Below, in pieces: positions 7,111-14,159 of a stretch of DNA of 17,012 bases. Both the position numbers and the translations under genes were made by a program. Position 1 is the stretch's first letter, and each line of letters opens with the position of its first letter. Source of the DNA: JAATFY01 sp049276515 (GTDB lineage: Bacteria; Pseudomonadota; Alphaproteobacteria; UBA9219); the NCBI GenBank assembly GCA_049276515.1, contig JBASWO010000101.1, positions 1 through 17,012 of the forward strand, written 5' to 3'. Below the pieces are notes generated by a model, which was not told the origin of the DNA, made no database searches, and saw nothing but the letters and a program-made list of their open reading frames with translations.

Positions 7111-8067
7111 TCAACTTGCGCGTGCTTGAGAGTGGCCCGAGGCTGAAGCAGCGCAGAAAGCTTCCAGTGTACGCCGCAGTCCCTCTTCCAAAGAAAGGCG
7201 TGGTTTCCAGCCTGTGGTGCGAATTCTTGAACTATCTAATAGCTTGCGCGGCGTACCATCTGGCTTGCTGCGGTCATAAACAAAGCTACCTTTAAAGCCT
7301 GTCACCTTGGCAATGATATGCGCAAGATCGGTAATCGTATATTCTTCGCCACTGCCAATATTGATTATGTCATTTGAGGTGGGTTTTTGCATTAAAAGGA
7401 CCATGGCTGCCGCCAGATCATCAACATGCAGAATTTCACGTTTTGCAGTGCCGGTGCCCCAAATAACAACTTCGGCCAAACCGGCAAGCTGAGCTTCATA
7501 ACATTTACGTAAAAGCGCGGGGACGACATGACATATATTCAAATCATATTGATCACCCTCACCATAAACATTGGCGGGCATGACTGAGAAAGCATCGAAA
7601 CCATGTTGTTTTCTATAGGCTTCACACATCTTTAAGCCGGCAATTTTTGCAATCGCATACCACTCGTTGGTTTTCTCTAAGGGACCTGTAAGGAGATAGT
7701 CTTCTTTAATAGGTTGTGGGCAATCGCGTGGGTAGATGCAGCCCGATCCGGCAAACTGAAATCTCTTCGTTCCATGTTTCCATGCAGAGTCGATAACATT
7801 GGCCTGAATTTTTAAATTCTGCGCAATAAAATCTGCAGGATATGTATCGTTGGCAACAATGCCGCCCACTTTAGCGGCGCAGAGAAAAACATACTCCGGA
7901 CGTTCAGAAAGAAAGAAGCGATCGACGGCCATTTGATTAGTCAAATCGAGTGTTTCCCGACCTGCCAAAATCAGATTGCCGTATCCTTGACGTTTTAGCT
8001 CTCTAACGATGGAGGATCCAACCAACCCGCGGTGCCCAGCAACAAAGATACGTGCATCATGCTGCAT
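7111..8067 (-). CDS. fcl: GDP-L-fucose synthase (GDP-4-keto-6-deoxymannose 3,5-epimerase/4-reductase)
   Basis: A 318-residue extended short-chain dehydrogenase with the NADP-binding loop GHRGLVGS (11-18) and the family hallmarks KVGGIVANDTYPADF and KPDGTPRKLLD. Catalytic positions known from E. coli Fcl are all present: Ser108 in GSGCIYP, Cys110, the YxxxK pair Tyr137/Lys141, and His180. The second serine of the usual GSSC is glycine here. The enzyme turns GDP-4-keto-6-deoxy-D-mannose into GDP-L-fucose using NADPH; closely related enzymes act on GDP-6-deoxy-heptoses. An AAGG lies 8 nt before ATG 8067. The gene is 11 bp downstream of the epimerase and 21 bp upstream of a glycosyltransferase, so co-transcription is likely. 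No GDP-mannose 4,6-dehydratase is in the window, so its substrate must be made elsewhere, or it acts on another 4-keto GDP-sugar. Confidence 0.93.
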   Translation of the reverse strand: MQHDARIFVAGHRGLVGSSIVRELKRQGYGNLILAGRETLDLTNQMAVDRFFLSERPEYVFLCAAKVGGIVANDTYPADFIAQNLKIQANVIDSAWKHGTKRFQFAGSGCIYPRDCPQPIKEDYLLTGPLEKTNEWYAIAKIAGLKMCEAYRKQHGFDAFSVMPANVYGEGDQYDLNICHVVPALLRKCYEAQLAGLAEVVIWGTGTAKREILHVDDLAAAMVLLMQKPTSNDIINIGSGEEYTITDLAHIIAKVTGFKGSFVYDRSKPDGTPRKLLDSSRIRTTGWKPRLSLEEGLRRTLEAFCAASASGHSQARAS

Positions 8068-8078
8068 ATTTTTTACCT

Positions 8079-9050
8079 TCAGGCTGCTTTCGTGTTGCGC
8101 TTAACCTGCCGGTCAATCCAGGCATAGGTTGTCTCAAGCCCTTTAGCCAAAGGTTGGCTCGGCTCCCATTTAAGCTTTTCGCGAATAAGGCGATTGTCTG
8201 AGTTACGACCACGCACGCCTGTTGGACCTGGAATATTCCTGACCCTAATAGACTTGCCAGAAATTTTAATGATGATGTCTGCGAGCTGATTGATGCTAAC
8301 CATCTCTTCCGAGCCAATATTAACAGGGCCTGAAAAATCAGAGCGTGTTAAACGCACAGTCGCCTCAACACATTCGTCAATATAAAGGAAGGAGCGGGTT
8401 TGCTTACCATCACCCCAGACTTCGATTTCTTTATCGGCCATGGCAATTTTACGGCAGAGCGCAGCTGGCGCTTTTTCTTTACCGCCCGTCCATGTGCCTT
8501 CAGGTCCGAAGATATTATGATAACGCGCTACAGAAACATTGAAGCCAAGGTTGCGCGCATAGGCCAAATAGAGCCGCTCGCTAAAAAGTTTTTCCCAGCC
8601 ATATTCACTGTCAGGCGCAGCAGGATAAGCCGAATCTTCTGAAGTCTTGGGATTATCAGGATCTTCTTGATTATAGGCAGGATACATGCATGCGCTGCTG
8701 GAATAAAAAATGTTCTTTGAATTCCGTTTGCGGGCTGCTTCCAACACATTCAAGTTAATCGTTGCAGAATTATGCATGATATCGGCGTCGTTCTCGCCGG
8801 TAAAAATATAGCCAGCACCGCCCATATCGGCTGCCAACTGATATATCTCATCAAACCGACAATCGACCATATCACGGCAGAAATTGAAGTCGCGCAAATC
8901 ACCAATGACAAAATCATCGGCCATAGTCTCAGCAAATTCAGGAAATTTGAGGTCAACGCCACGCACCCAGAAACCGTCGGCCTTGAGGCGTTTGACCAAG
9001 TGGGAACCGATAAAGCCACCGGCGCCTAATACGAGAGCACGTTTCTGCAT
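8079..9050 (-). CDS. GDP-mannose 3,5-epimerase-like NAD-dependent epimerase
   Basis: The 323-residue protein is an extended short-chain dehydrogenase that strongly resembles plant GDP-mannose 3,5-epimerase. It has the NAD loop GAGGFIG (9-15), QLAADMGG, SSSACMYP, RYHNIFGPEGTWTGGKEKAP, GDGKQTRSF and PGPTGVRGRNSDN. Residues matching the Arabidopsis acid/base pair are present (Cys121 and Lys193), as is the YxxxK pair (Tyr150/Lys154). The plant enzyme converts GDP-D-mannose to GDP-L-galactose and GDP-L-gulose. ATG 9050 has AGGA 6 nt upstream; a longer frame reaching 9182 would add 44 residues before the NAD fold and overlap wzm, so I rejected it. It leads the minus-strand operon, is divergent from wzm, and probably supplies an unusual L-sugar for the exported glycan. 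A GDP-heptose epimerase is the main alternative. Confidence 0.87.
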   Translation of the reverse strand: MQKRALVLGAGGFIGSHLVKRLKADGFWVRGVDLKFPEFAETMADDFVIGDLRDFNFCRDMVDCRFDEIYQLAADMGGAGYIFTGENDADIMHNSATINLNVLEAARKRNSKNIFYSSSACMYPAYNQEDPDNPKTSEDSAYPAAPDSEYGWEKLFSERLYLAYARNLGFNVSVARYHNIFGPEGTWTGGKEKAPAALCRKIAMADKEIEVWGDGKQTRSFLYIDECVEATVRLTRSDFSGPVNIGSEEMVSINQLADIIIKISGKSIRVRNIPGPTGVRGRNSDNRLIREKLKWEPSQPLAKGLETTYAWIDRQVKRNTKAA

Positions 9051-9080
9051 GGGTTTTCCTGCTGTTTCTGGTAAAAAATG

Positions 9081-9110
9081 AGTAGAAGAAATGGCCCTTC
9101 CTGTAAAGGC
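9081..9110 (-). repeat. 30-bp direct repeat, copy 2 (possible promoter element)
   Basis: This copy matches 5673-5702 at 25 of 30 positions and lies 31 bp upstream of the epimerase start at 9050. On the minus strand it reads GCC-TTTACA, then 17 bp, then TACT. If that is a promoter, transcription would begin near 9072 and give a leader of about 22 nt with the AGGA ribosome-binding site. It could instead be a binding site for a regulator shared by the two genes. Confidence 0.6.
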
Positions 9111-9123
9111 GCTTGTGATGTGA

Positions 9124-9152
9124 TTGCACAAGGGCTTGCCATGCCATATAAC
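9124..9152 (+). promoter_or_regulatory. Candidate promoter for the wzm-wzt operon
   Basis: TTGCAC at 9124-9129 and TATAAC at 9147-9152 are separated by exactly 17 bp. The -10 matches five of six consensus bases; the -35 matches only the first three. Transcription would begin near 9159, about 22 nt before ATG 9181. It is back-to-back with the repeat element at 9081-9110, so this 130-bp gap would be a divergent promoter region. Pattern match only. Confidence 0.4.
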
Positions 9153-9180
9153 GCTTTTATTGCAATAAATAGGCCCCCTC

Positions 9181-9987
9181 ATGCAAGTCTCGGTCGGTAA
9201 CCGACTTATTAAATATTTCCGGCAAATCCTGTATTACCGGCATTTTTGGGTTCATTTAGCCCTGTCGGATCTTCGTGCGCGCTTTCGGCGCTCTTATCTA
9301 GGAATGTTATGGATCACGCTGCAGCCTTTAACGCTGACCATTATTATGTCGACTGTCTTTGTGTTTGTTTTTCATCAAACCTTTGAAGATTATTCGATCT
9401 ATCTTTTTTCAGGACTTGTGACATGGAATTTTATCACAGGTAGTTTTTTGATCGGCAGCACCAGCTTGATTACCGCAGAAGGATATATAAAGCAGGTACG
9501 CTTACCAATTGCGATCTACCCGCTGAAGGCGGTTATTTATTGCTGCATTGTTTTTGCTCTCGAATTTTGTGGGTTTGCTCTCTACACCCTTGTCGTCAAA
9601 CCCTCGATCATATCTTTCCATTGGCTTTACTTATTGCCCTTCTCCGTTCTTCTTATTTTATTCTGCGCCCCCATCACCATCATCAGTAGCATCATCAATA
9701 TAAAATTCCGGGATTTTCAACAACTCATCGGCCTGGTCTTGCAGATGTTACTTTATGTCTCTCCAGTTATGATCGTGCGCTCAGTATTTGAGCATCCCGG
9801 CCTCAAAGAATGGACAATGATCAATCCCTTTGCAGCGATCATGGATGCTTTGCGGCTTCCTCTTTTAGAAGGCGTTGCACCCGATCTTTCTACCTACGCT
9901 ATTCTTCTGCTTTGGTCGGCCGCTTTATGGGTCTTTGCCATTTATTATCTGCATCGTAATGAGCGCAGAATTGTTTTCTATTATTGA
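9181..9987 (+). CDS. wzm: ABC-2 type polysaccharide exporter, membrane subunit (Wzm/KpsM family)
   Basis: A 268-residue, very hydrophobic inner-membrane protein with about six predicted membrane segments, the normal size for this family. The N-terminus has the characteristic amphipathic helix and motif LALSDLRARFRRSYLGMLWI leading into the first membrane span. IINIKFRDFQQLIGLVLQ matches the conserved cytoplasmic-loop region before the fifth span, and the WTMINPFAAIMDALR segment is also typical. With Wzt it moves a lipid-linked glycan (O-antigen or capsule) across the inner membrane. ATG 9181 has an AGG about 8 nt upstream. It lies 6 bp before wzt, so the two are surely co-transcribed, and it is divergent from the sugar-nucleotide operon. 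Confidence 0.92.
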   Translation: MQVSVGNRLIKYFRQILYYRHFWVHLALSDLRARFRRSYLGMLWITLQPLTLTIIMSTVFVFVFHQTFEDYSIYLFSGLVTWNFITGSFLIGSTSLITAEGYIKQVRLPIAIYPLKAVIYCCIVFALEFCGFALYTLVVKPSIISFHWLYLLPFSVLLILFCAPITIISSIINIKFRDFQQLIGLVLQMLLYVSPVMIVRSVFEHPGLKEWTMINPFAAIMDALRLPLLEGVAPDLSTYAILLLWSAALWVFAIYYLHRNERRIVFYY

Positions 9988-9993
9988 GTACTC

Positions 9994-10782
9994 ATGAAGA
10001 AAGCTTCACTTCCATCTCCGCTTGAGACACGCCGCGACAATGGTAGCTCAATCCAGTTTGATAACGTCACGCTGCGCTATCCTGTGGGTCCTTATGTTAA
10101 GGGTAGCATCAAGAGCAGTTTGTTCAGGCTCTTTGGCCAAAAACAAATTGATGCTCTAGGTCCACGCGATCACGTTACAGCACTCGATGGCGTTAGCTTT
10201 AGTATTAAAGCTGGAGAACGCGTTGGTATTATTGGGCGAAATGGCGCAGGCAAAAGCACAACCTTACAAACCATTGCCGGCATTTACCCAATTGCTGGTG
10301 GCAATCTCACGGTTGAAGGCAAGATCCAAGGTCTCTTTAATATTGGCTTAGGCTTTGAGCCTGATGCGACAGGGCGCGAAAATATTATTTATCGCGGTCT
10401 TGCCATGGGATGTCAGCCACACGAAATTGCTAGCCGATCCGAAGAAATTGTTGCTTTCGCCGAAATCGGTGAATTTATCGATTTGCCAGTAAGAACCTAT
10501 TCTTCTGGCATGTATGTGAGACTAGCTTTTGCGATCTCTACATATTTAGAAGGCGATATTCTTCTTATTGATGAAATTTTTGGTGCTGGTGATAGCGCGT
10601 TTCAAAAGAAGGCGCAGGATCACCTGCACAATCTTGTGAACAAGGCTGAGATTGTTGTCATGGTTTCACACAGCATGGAGTTGGTGGTAGAGGCCTGCAC
10701 ACGCGTTTTATGGATAGATCGCGGCCAAATAAGAGCGGATGGCAATCCTAAAGATGTGGTAGCCCAGTATTTGGAAGCTTAA
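9994..10782 (+). CDS. wzt: ABC-type polysaccharide exporter, ATPase subunit (Wzt/KpsT family, short form)
   Basis: A 262-residue cytoplasmic ATPase. Visible motifs are Walker A GRNGAGKST (81-89), signature YSSGMYVRLAFA (169-180), Walker B ILLIDE (189-194) and the switch histidine in MVSHSM (His226). The N-terminal 60 residues before the A-loop region, including YPVGPYVKGSIKSSLFRLF, are typical of polysaccharide and teichoic-acid exporters. It ends soon after the nucleotide-binding domain. It therefore lacks the roughly 150-residue carbohydrate-binding extension of E. coli O9a Wzt, which reads the capped chain end. Export here probably does not depend on terminal-residue recognition by Wzt. 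The stop codon overlaps the stop of the convergent tetR gene by 4 bp. Confidence 0.93.
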   Translation: MKKASLPSPLETRRDNGSSIQFDNVTLRYPVGPYVKGSIKSSLFRLFGQKQIDALGPRDHVTALDGVSFSIKAGERVGIIGRNGAGKSTTLQTIAGIYPIAGGNLTVEGKIQGLFNIGLGFEPDATGRENIIYRGLAMGCQPHEIASRSEEIVAFAEIGEFIDLPVRTYSSGMYVRLAFAISTYLEGDILLIDEIFGAGDSAFQKKAQDHLHNLVNKAEIVVMVSHSMELVVEACTRVLWIDRGQIRADGNPKDVVAQYLEA

Positions 10783-11399
10783 GTGCGTGCCGTTATTGAT
10801 TGGAAGAAAGTCTCAATAATTTCAGGTGCTGCCTTAGCAAGTTCAAACTCCTTGCGCCCCTCAAGCCCATTCATAATAAAACCTCCCATCAGGGATTGAA
10901 TGCAGACAGCAGCGGCATGTGGTGTCCAACCAGGGGCAAGCATCTTTAATTTATGCGCACGCTCAAGAATTTTAAGACACTGCTTGAGCATTTTATCTTT
11001 ACATTCCAAACGACGCTTTCGGATTGCGGCCATGTCTTCTACATATTCACAGCGGAACATAAGGATAGAAATGACTCTTTGACGTTGTTTATCGTTGGCG
11101 ATGAGTTTGAGAGAATCGCAACAAGCTTTCTTCAAATCATCAAGCGGCATATCTGTATTGCTTTGAGAAAGTCGCTCTAATACGTCTTCTTGAGGCAAGA
11201 AGACACGCTCACACATAGCTTCACATAATTCGATCTTATCTTTGAAATGCCAATAGACCGCACCGCGCGTAACACCGGCAACAGCCGCGATTTGTTCAAG
11301 CGACGTGCGGGAAACACCATGCTTATAAAAAACCTTCTCCGCCGCATTAAGAATGGCGTGTTTGGTTTTTTCAGCTTCATCTTTGGTACGACGGGCCAT
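10779..11399 (-). CDS. TetR/AcrR-family repressor of the adjacent RND efflux operon
   Basis: A 206-residue regulator. The N-terminal helix-turn-helix spans about residues 14-60, with SLEQIAAVAGVTRGAVYWHFKDK carrying the recognition helix. The C-terminal ligand domain (CEYVEDM, LKILERAHKLKML, IQSLMGGFIMNGLE) is of the AcrR/TtgR type. These dimers bind a palindrome upstream of pump genes and release it on binding drugs or metabolites. The gene is divergent from the efflux operon, and an AcrR-like operator lies about 85 bp upstream of its start, so control of the pump is expected. A TATAAA on the minus strand at 11421-11426 could be its own -10; the -35 is poor. No strong ribosome-binding site precedes ATG 11399. 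Its stop codon overlaps that of wzt, which belongs to a different functional unit. Confidence 0.9.
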   Translation of the reverse strand: MARRTKDEAEKTKHAILNAAEKVFYKHGVSRTSLEQIAAVAGVTRGAVYWHFKDKIELCEAMCERVFLPQEDVLERLSQSNTDMPLDDLKKACCDSLKLIANDKQRQRVISILMFRCEYVEDMAAIRKRRLECKDKMLKQCLKILERAHKLKMLAPGWTPHAAAVCIQSLMGGFIMNGLEGRKEFELAKAAPEIIETFFQSITART

Positions 11400-11476
11400 A
11401 GTTAAGGTCGTTTTACCTTATTTATAATGGTTTTATTAGGCTTCATCACGGTTTGTATGGTAAAGAATTTTAGCGC

Positions 11477-11506
11477 TTTACTTACATACATTCATGAATG
11501 TATACT
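11477..11506 (+). promoter_or_regulatory. Promoter of the RND efflux operon, overlapped by the operator
   Basis: TTTACT at 11477-11482 and TATACT at 11501-11506 are separated by 18 bp. The -10 matches five of six consensus bases and the -35 four of six. Transcription would start near 11513, placing the ATG codons at 11427 and 11457 outside the transcript. This fits translation from GTG 11538, which has an AACAGG ribosome-binding site 6 nt upstream. The operator palindrome fills the spacer and reaches into the -10, so a bound repressor would block RNA polymerase. Confidence 0.6.
11483..11506. promoter_or_regulatory. AcrR-like operator for the TetR-family repressor
   Basis: The core at 11486-11503, ATACATTCATGAATGTAT, is an 18-bp perfect palindrome. 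The whole 24-bp site matches the E. coli acrAB operator, as I remember it, at 19 of 24 positions, including the entire left half TACATACATT and the TGAATGTAT of the right half. It lies between a divergent AcrR-type gene and an AcrAB-TolC-type operon, inside the promoter. All three observations point to repression by the protein encoded at 10779-11399, probably with autoregulation. Confidence 0.8.
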
Positions 11507-11537
11507 ACTTTCCAAGTCTTTTGTAAACAGGCATCTC

Positions 11538-13034
11538 GTGCGCCCCTCTTTTCTTCTTCTCACCGTTTCATGCACCGCCCTTTTGATGGGCTGTTCTGTA
11601 GGTCCCGATTTTAAACGCCCTGCTGCCCCAGAAACATCGAACTATGGTCCAAATGCTCTACCAGCAGCGACAACATCAGCTGCGAACCCACATGGTGCCG
11701 CCCAAAAATTTGCTGCTGGACAAGATATTCCAGCTGAATGGTGGACCCTCTTTCAATCAGAGCCCCTTAATCAATTAATCAAACAAGCCCTTAAGGCAAA
11801 TCCAGATCTTGAATCTGCGCAAGCTGCATTGCGGGCCGCACAAGAAAATACGGGAGCTACTGAAGGTTTACTCTATCCCGATGTTGAGGCTGGCTTTTCT
11901 TCATCACGTCAAAAAACATCCGGCGCTAGCAATGGCGGAAATTTTAGAGGCTCAACTTACACGCTCCATAACGCTTCCGTGAGTGTTACCTACGGACTTG
12001 ATATTTTTGGCGTCTCACGCCGCAAAATTGAACAATTGGCAGCAGAAGAAGATTTTCAACGTTTTCAACTGGAAGCTGCCTATCTTAGTTTAACGGGCAA
12101 TGTTGTCACCACAGCCATTCAAGAGGCAGCGCTGCGAGGACAAATCAATGCGACAAATAAAATTATAGAATCGCAGCAGCAGCAATTAGACATTACCTTG
12201 CGACAGCTTGAAGTTGGCGCTATCGATCGCGGCCCCATGCTGGCACAGCAATCTGTTTTACAGCAGACGCGTGCAAGCCTACCTAATCTTGAGAAACGTT
12301 TAGCGGCTATACGCAATCAACTTGCTGTTTTATTGGGTCAGCTGCCAAGCCAGCCTTTGCCGGCTAAATTTGAGCTTTCAAGCTTAAAACTGCCTGAAAC
12401 ACTTCCTGTTTCTTTGCCATCAAAACTCGTTGAACAACGGCCTGACATACGCGCCGCTGAAGCCGATATGCATGCAGCAAGTGCGGCTATTGGTGTCGCT
12501 ACAGCCAAGCGCCTTCCACAAATTCTCCTCACGGCTGATGTAGGGTCTGTTGCCGTAGAACTTGGCAAACTTTTCACCCCAGGCTCGGGTTTCTGGAGCA
12601 TAGGATCAACCCTAAGCCAAACTTTATTTGATGGTGGAACCTTAGCGCATCAACAAGGTGCTGCTGAAGCTCAATATGATGTTACAGCAGCCCAGTATCG
12701 TAAGACGGTTCTGAACGCTTTCCGAGAAGTAGCAGATGCTTTACATGCTCTTGAAGCAGATGCCGAAGCTTTGAAGGCCACAACACTTACAGAACAAGCA
12801 TCATCAGAAAGTTTAAGTTTGGTTCAGCAACAATTTGATGTTGGCGCTGTTAGCTACATCAATCTTTTGTCGGCTCAGCAGGTGGATCAGCAGGCCAAAC
12901 TCTCTCTGGTGCAAGCAGAAGCCCAACGCTATGCCGACACGGCCGCCCTTTTTCAGGCTCTCGGTGGCGGATGGTGGAATCGTAAAAATGATATTGCTCA
13001 ATTGAATTCAAGTCGGGACGGAGATAAAAAATGA
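11538..13034 (+). CDS. Outer-membrane efflux lipoprotein (OprM/NodT family)
   Basis: From GTG 11538 the product has 498 residues and starts with a compact lipoprotein signal: MRPSF, a hydrophobic stretch, then the lipobox LLMGC with the lipidated Cys19. The mature protein begins CSVGPDFKRP, typical of this family. Two outer-membrane-efflux repeats follow, with WWTLFQSEPLNQLI, the long helical coiled-coil stretches, a VEQRPDIRAAEADMHAA segment in the middle and NAFREVADAL. It forms the trimeric outer-membrane channel of the pump. The frame is open up to ATG 11427 (535 residues), but that extension would cover the promoter and operator and bury the signal peptide, so I prefer 11538. The stop overlaps the adaptor start by 4 bp (ATGA). 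Having the channel gene first in the operon is less common than the adaptor-pump-channel order. Confidence 0.88.
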   Translation: MRPSFLLLTVSCTALLMGCSVGPDFKRPAAPETSNYGPNALPAATTSAANPHGAAQKFAAGQDIPAEWWTLFQSEPLNQLIKQALKANPDLESAQAALRAAQENTGATEGLLYPDVEAGFSSSRQKTSGASNGGNFRGSTYTLHNASVSVTYGLDIFGVSRRKIEQLAAEEDFQRFQLEAAYLSLTGNVVTTAIQEAALRGQINATNKIIESQQQQLDITLRQLEVGAIDRGPMLAQQSVLQQTRASLPNLEKRLAAIRNQLAVLLGQLPSQPLPAKFELSSLKLPETLPVSLPSKLVEQRPDIRAAEADMHAASAAIGVATAKRLPQILLTADVGSVAVELGKLFTPGSGFWSIGSTLSQTLFDGGTLAHQQGAAEAQYDVTAAQYRKTVLNAFREVADALHALEADAEALKATTLTEQASSESLSLVQQQFDVGAVSYINLLSAQQVDQQAKLSLVQAEAQRYADTAALFQALGGGWWNRKNDIAQLNSSRDGDKK

Positions 13035-14146
13035 CTTTACGTATGATCATCATGCTCATTGGCGTCTTGCTAGTGCTCGGCGGCGTGTTTGGCTACAAAA
13101 TCTTTGAAGGCGTCATGGTCAAGAAATACATGTCGTCCATGGGTGCGCCCGCACAAACCGTTTCAACAACCAAAGCTGAAATGCAGGATTGGCAGCCAAA
13201 ACTCGAGGCTGTCGGCAGTGTGCGCGCCGTCAATGGTGCCGATTTATCAGCTGAAATAGCTGGTATTGTTGAATCCATCCATTTTGAATCTGATAGTGAG
13301 GCTAAGAAAGGACAGCTTCTCGTTCGCCTACGCGCTGATGATGACATTGCACGCCTCAATTCTTTGCAGGCCACTGCAAAGCTCGCGAATATTACATTTG
13401 AGCGAAACCAAAAACTTCTGAAGACCCAAGCTATTAGTCAAGCTCAAGTTGATGCCGATATTGCCAATTTGGCCAACGCCGCAGCGCAAGTGGCTCAACA
13501 ACAAGCAATCGTGAATAAAAAATCCATTCACGCGCCTTTCAAAGGTCACTTAGGTATTCGTAAAGTTGATGTCGGCCAATATGTAAATCCGGGATCACCC
13601 ATTGTTTCACTTCAACAGCTTGATCCCATTTATGTTGACTTCACTTTACCTGAGCAAAATTTAACATCTATTCAAGTTGGTCAAAAAGTGAGTGTGCGCG
13701 TTCAAACACATGGCGATCAAGTGTTTGAAGGTATGATCACAGCGATCAATTCAAAGATCGATGAGTCCACACGCAATATTCAAATTCGCGCAACATTTAA
13801 AAATCCAGATGAGTTGTTGCTCCCCGGCATGTTCTCACCTGTTATCATTGAGAGTGGAGCTGCTGAACGTTTTGTCACTTTGCCACAAACCGCAATTACC
13901 TTTAATCCGTATGGCAATACAGTTTATCTAGTGGACAATACGGACCCTGCGAAGCCCATTGCTAAACAAGCTTTTGTTACAACAGGAGCAACCCGCGGCG
14001 ATCAAATTGCGATTTTAAGCGGCGTTAAAGAAGGCGATGAGGTTGTTATCGCCGGTCAAATGAAGTTACGCAATGGCGCCCCTATCAAAGTGAATAACGA
14101 AGTTGTGCCAACCAATGATTCAAACCCGGTTCCAACCGAACAATAA
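13031..14146 (+). CDS. RND efflux periplasmic adaptor (AcrA/MexA/HlyD_D23 family)
   Basis: A 371-residue membrane-fusion protein. Residues about 5-23 form an N-terminal membrane anchor (IIMLIGVLLVLGGVFGY); there is no lipobox, so it is held by a membrane helix or signal anchor rather than lipid. The lipoyl halves are visible as LSAEIAGIVESIHF and HAPFKGHLGIRKVDVGQYV, flanking an alpha-hairpin of about 70 residues (LNSLQATAKLANITFERNQ onward). The beta-barrel and membrane-proximal parts follow (DPIYVDFTLPEQ, LLLPGMFSPV, LPQTAITF). It links the outer-membrane channel to the RND pump across the periplasm. ATG 13031 overlaps the previous stop and has GGAG 7 nt upstream. The pump gene starts 13 bp after its stop. 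Confidence 0.92.
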   Translation: MTLRMIIMLIGVLLVLGGVFGYKIFEGVMVKKYMSSMGAPAQTVSTTKAEMQDWQPKLEAVGSVRAVNGADLSAEIAGIVESIHFESDSEAKKGQLLVRLRADDDIARLNSLQATAKLANITFERNQKLLKTQAISQAQVDADIANLANAAAQVAQQQAIVNKKSIHAPFKGHLGIRKVDVGQYVNPGSPIVSLQQLDPIYVDFTLPEQNLTSIQVGQKVSVRVQTHGDQVFEGMITAINSKIDESTRNIQIRATFKNPDELLLPGMFSPVIIESGAAERFVTLPQTAITFNPYGNTVYLVDNTDPAKPIAKQAFVTTGATRGDQIAILSGVKEGDEVVIAGQMKLRNGAPIKVNNEVVPTNDSNPVPTEQ

Positions 14147-14159
14147 AGTGAATTAAAAC

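Noticed and set aside
9051..9182. N-terminal extension of the epimerase frame (44 more residues, start at 9182)
   Set aside because: The extension precedes the NAD-binding fold, has no family-like sequence and would overlap the wzm start and its promoter region. ATG 9050 has a good ribosome-binding site.
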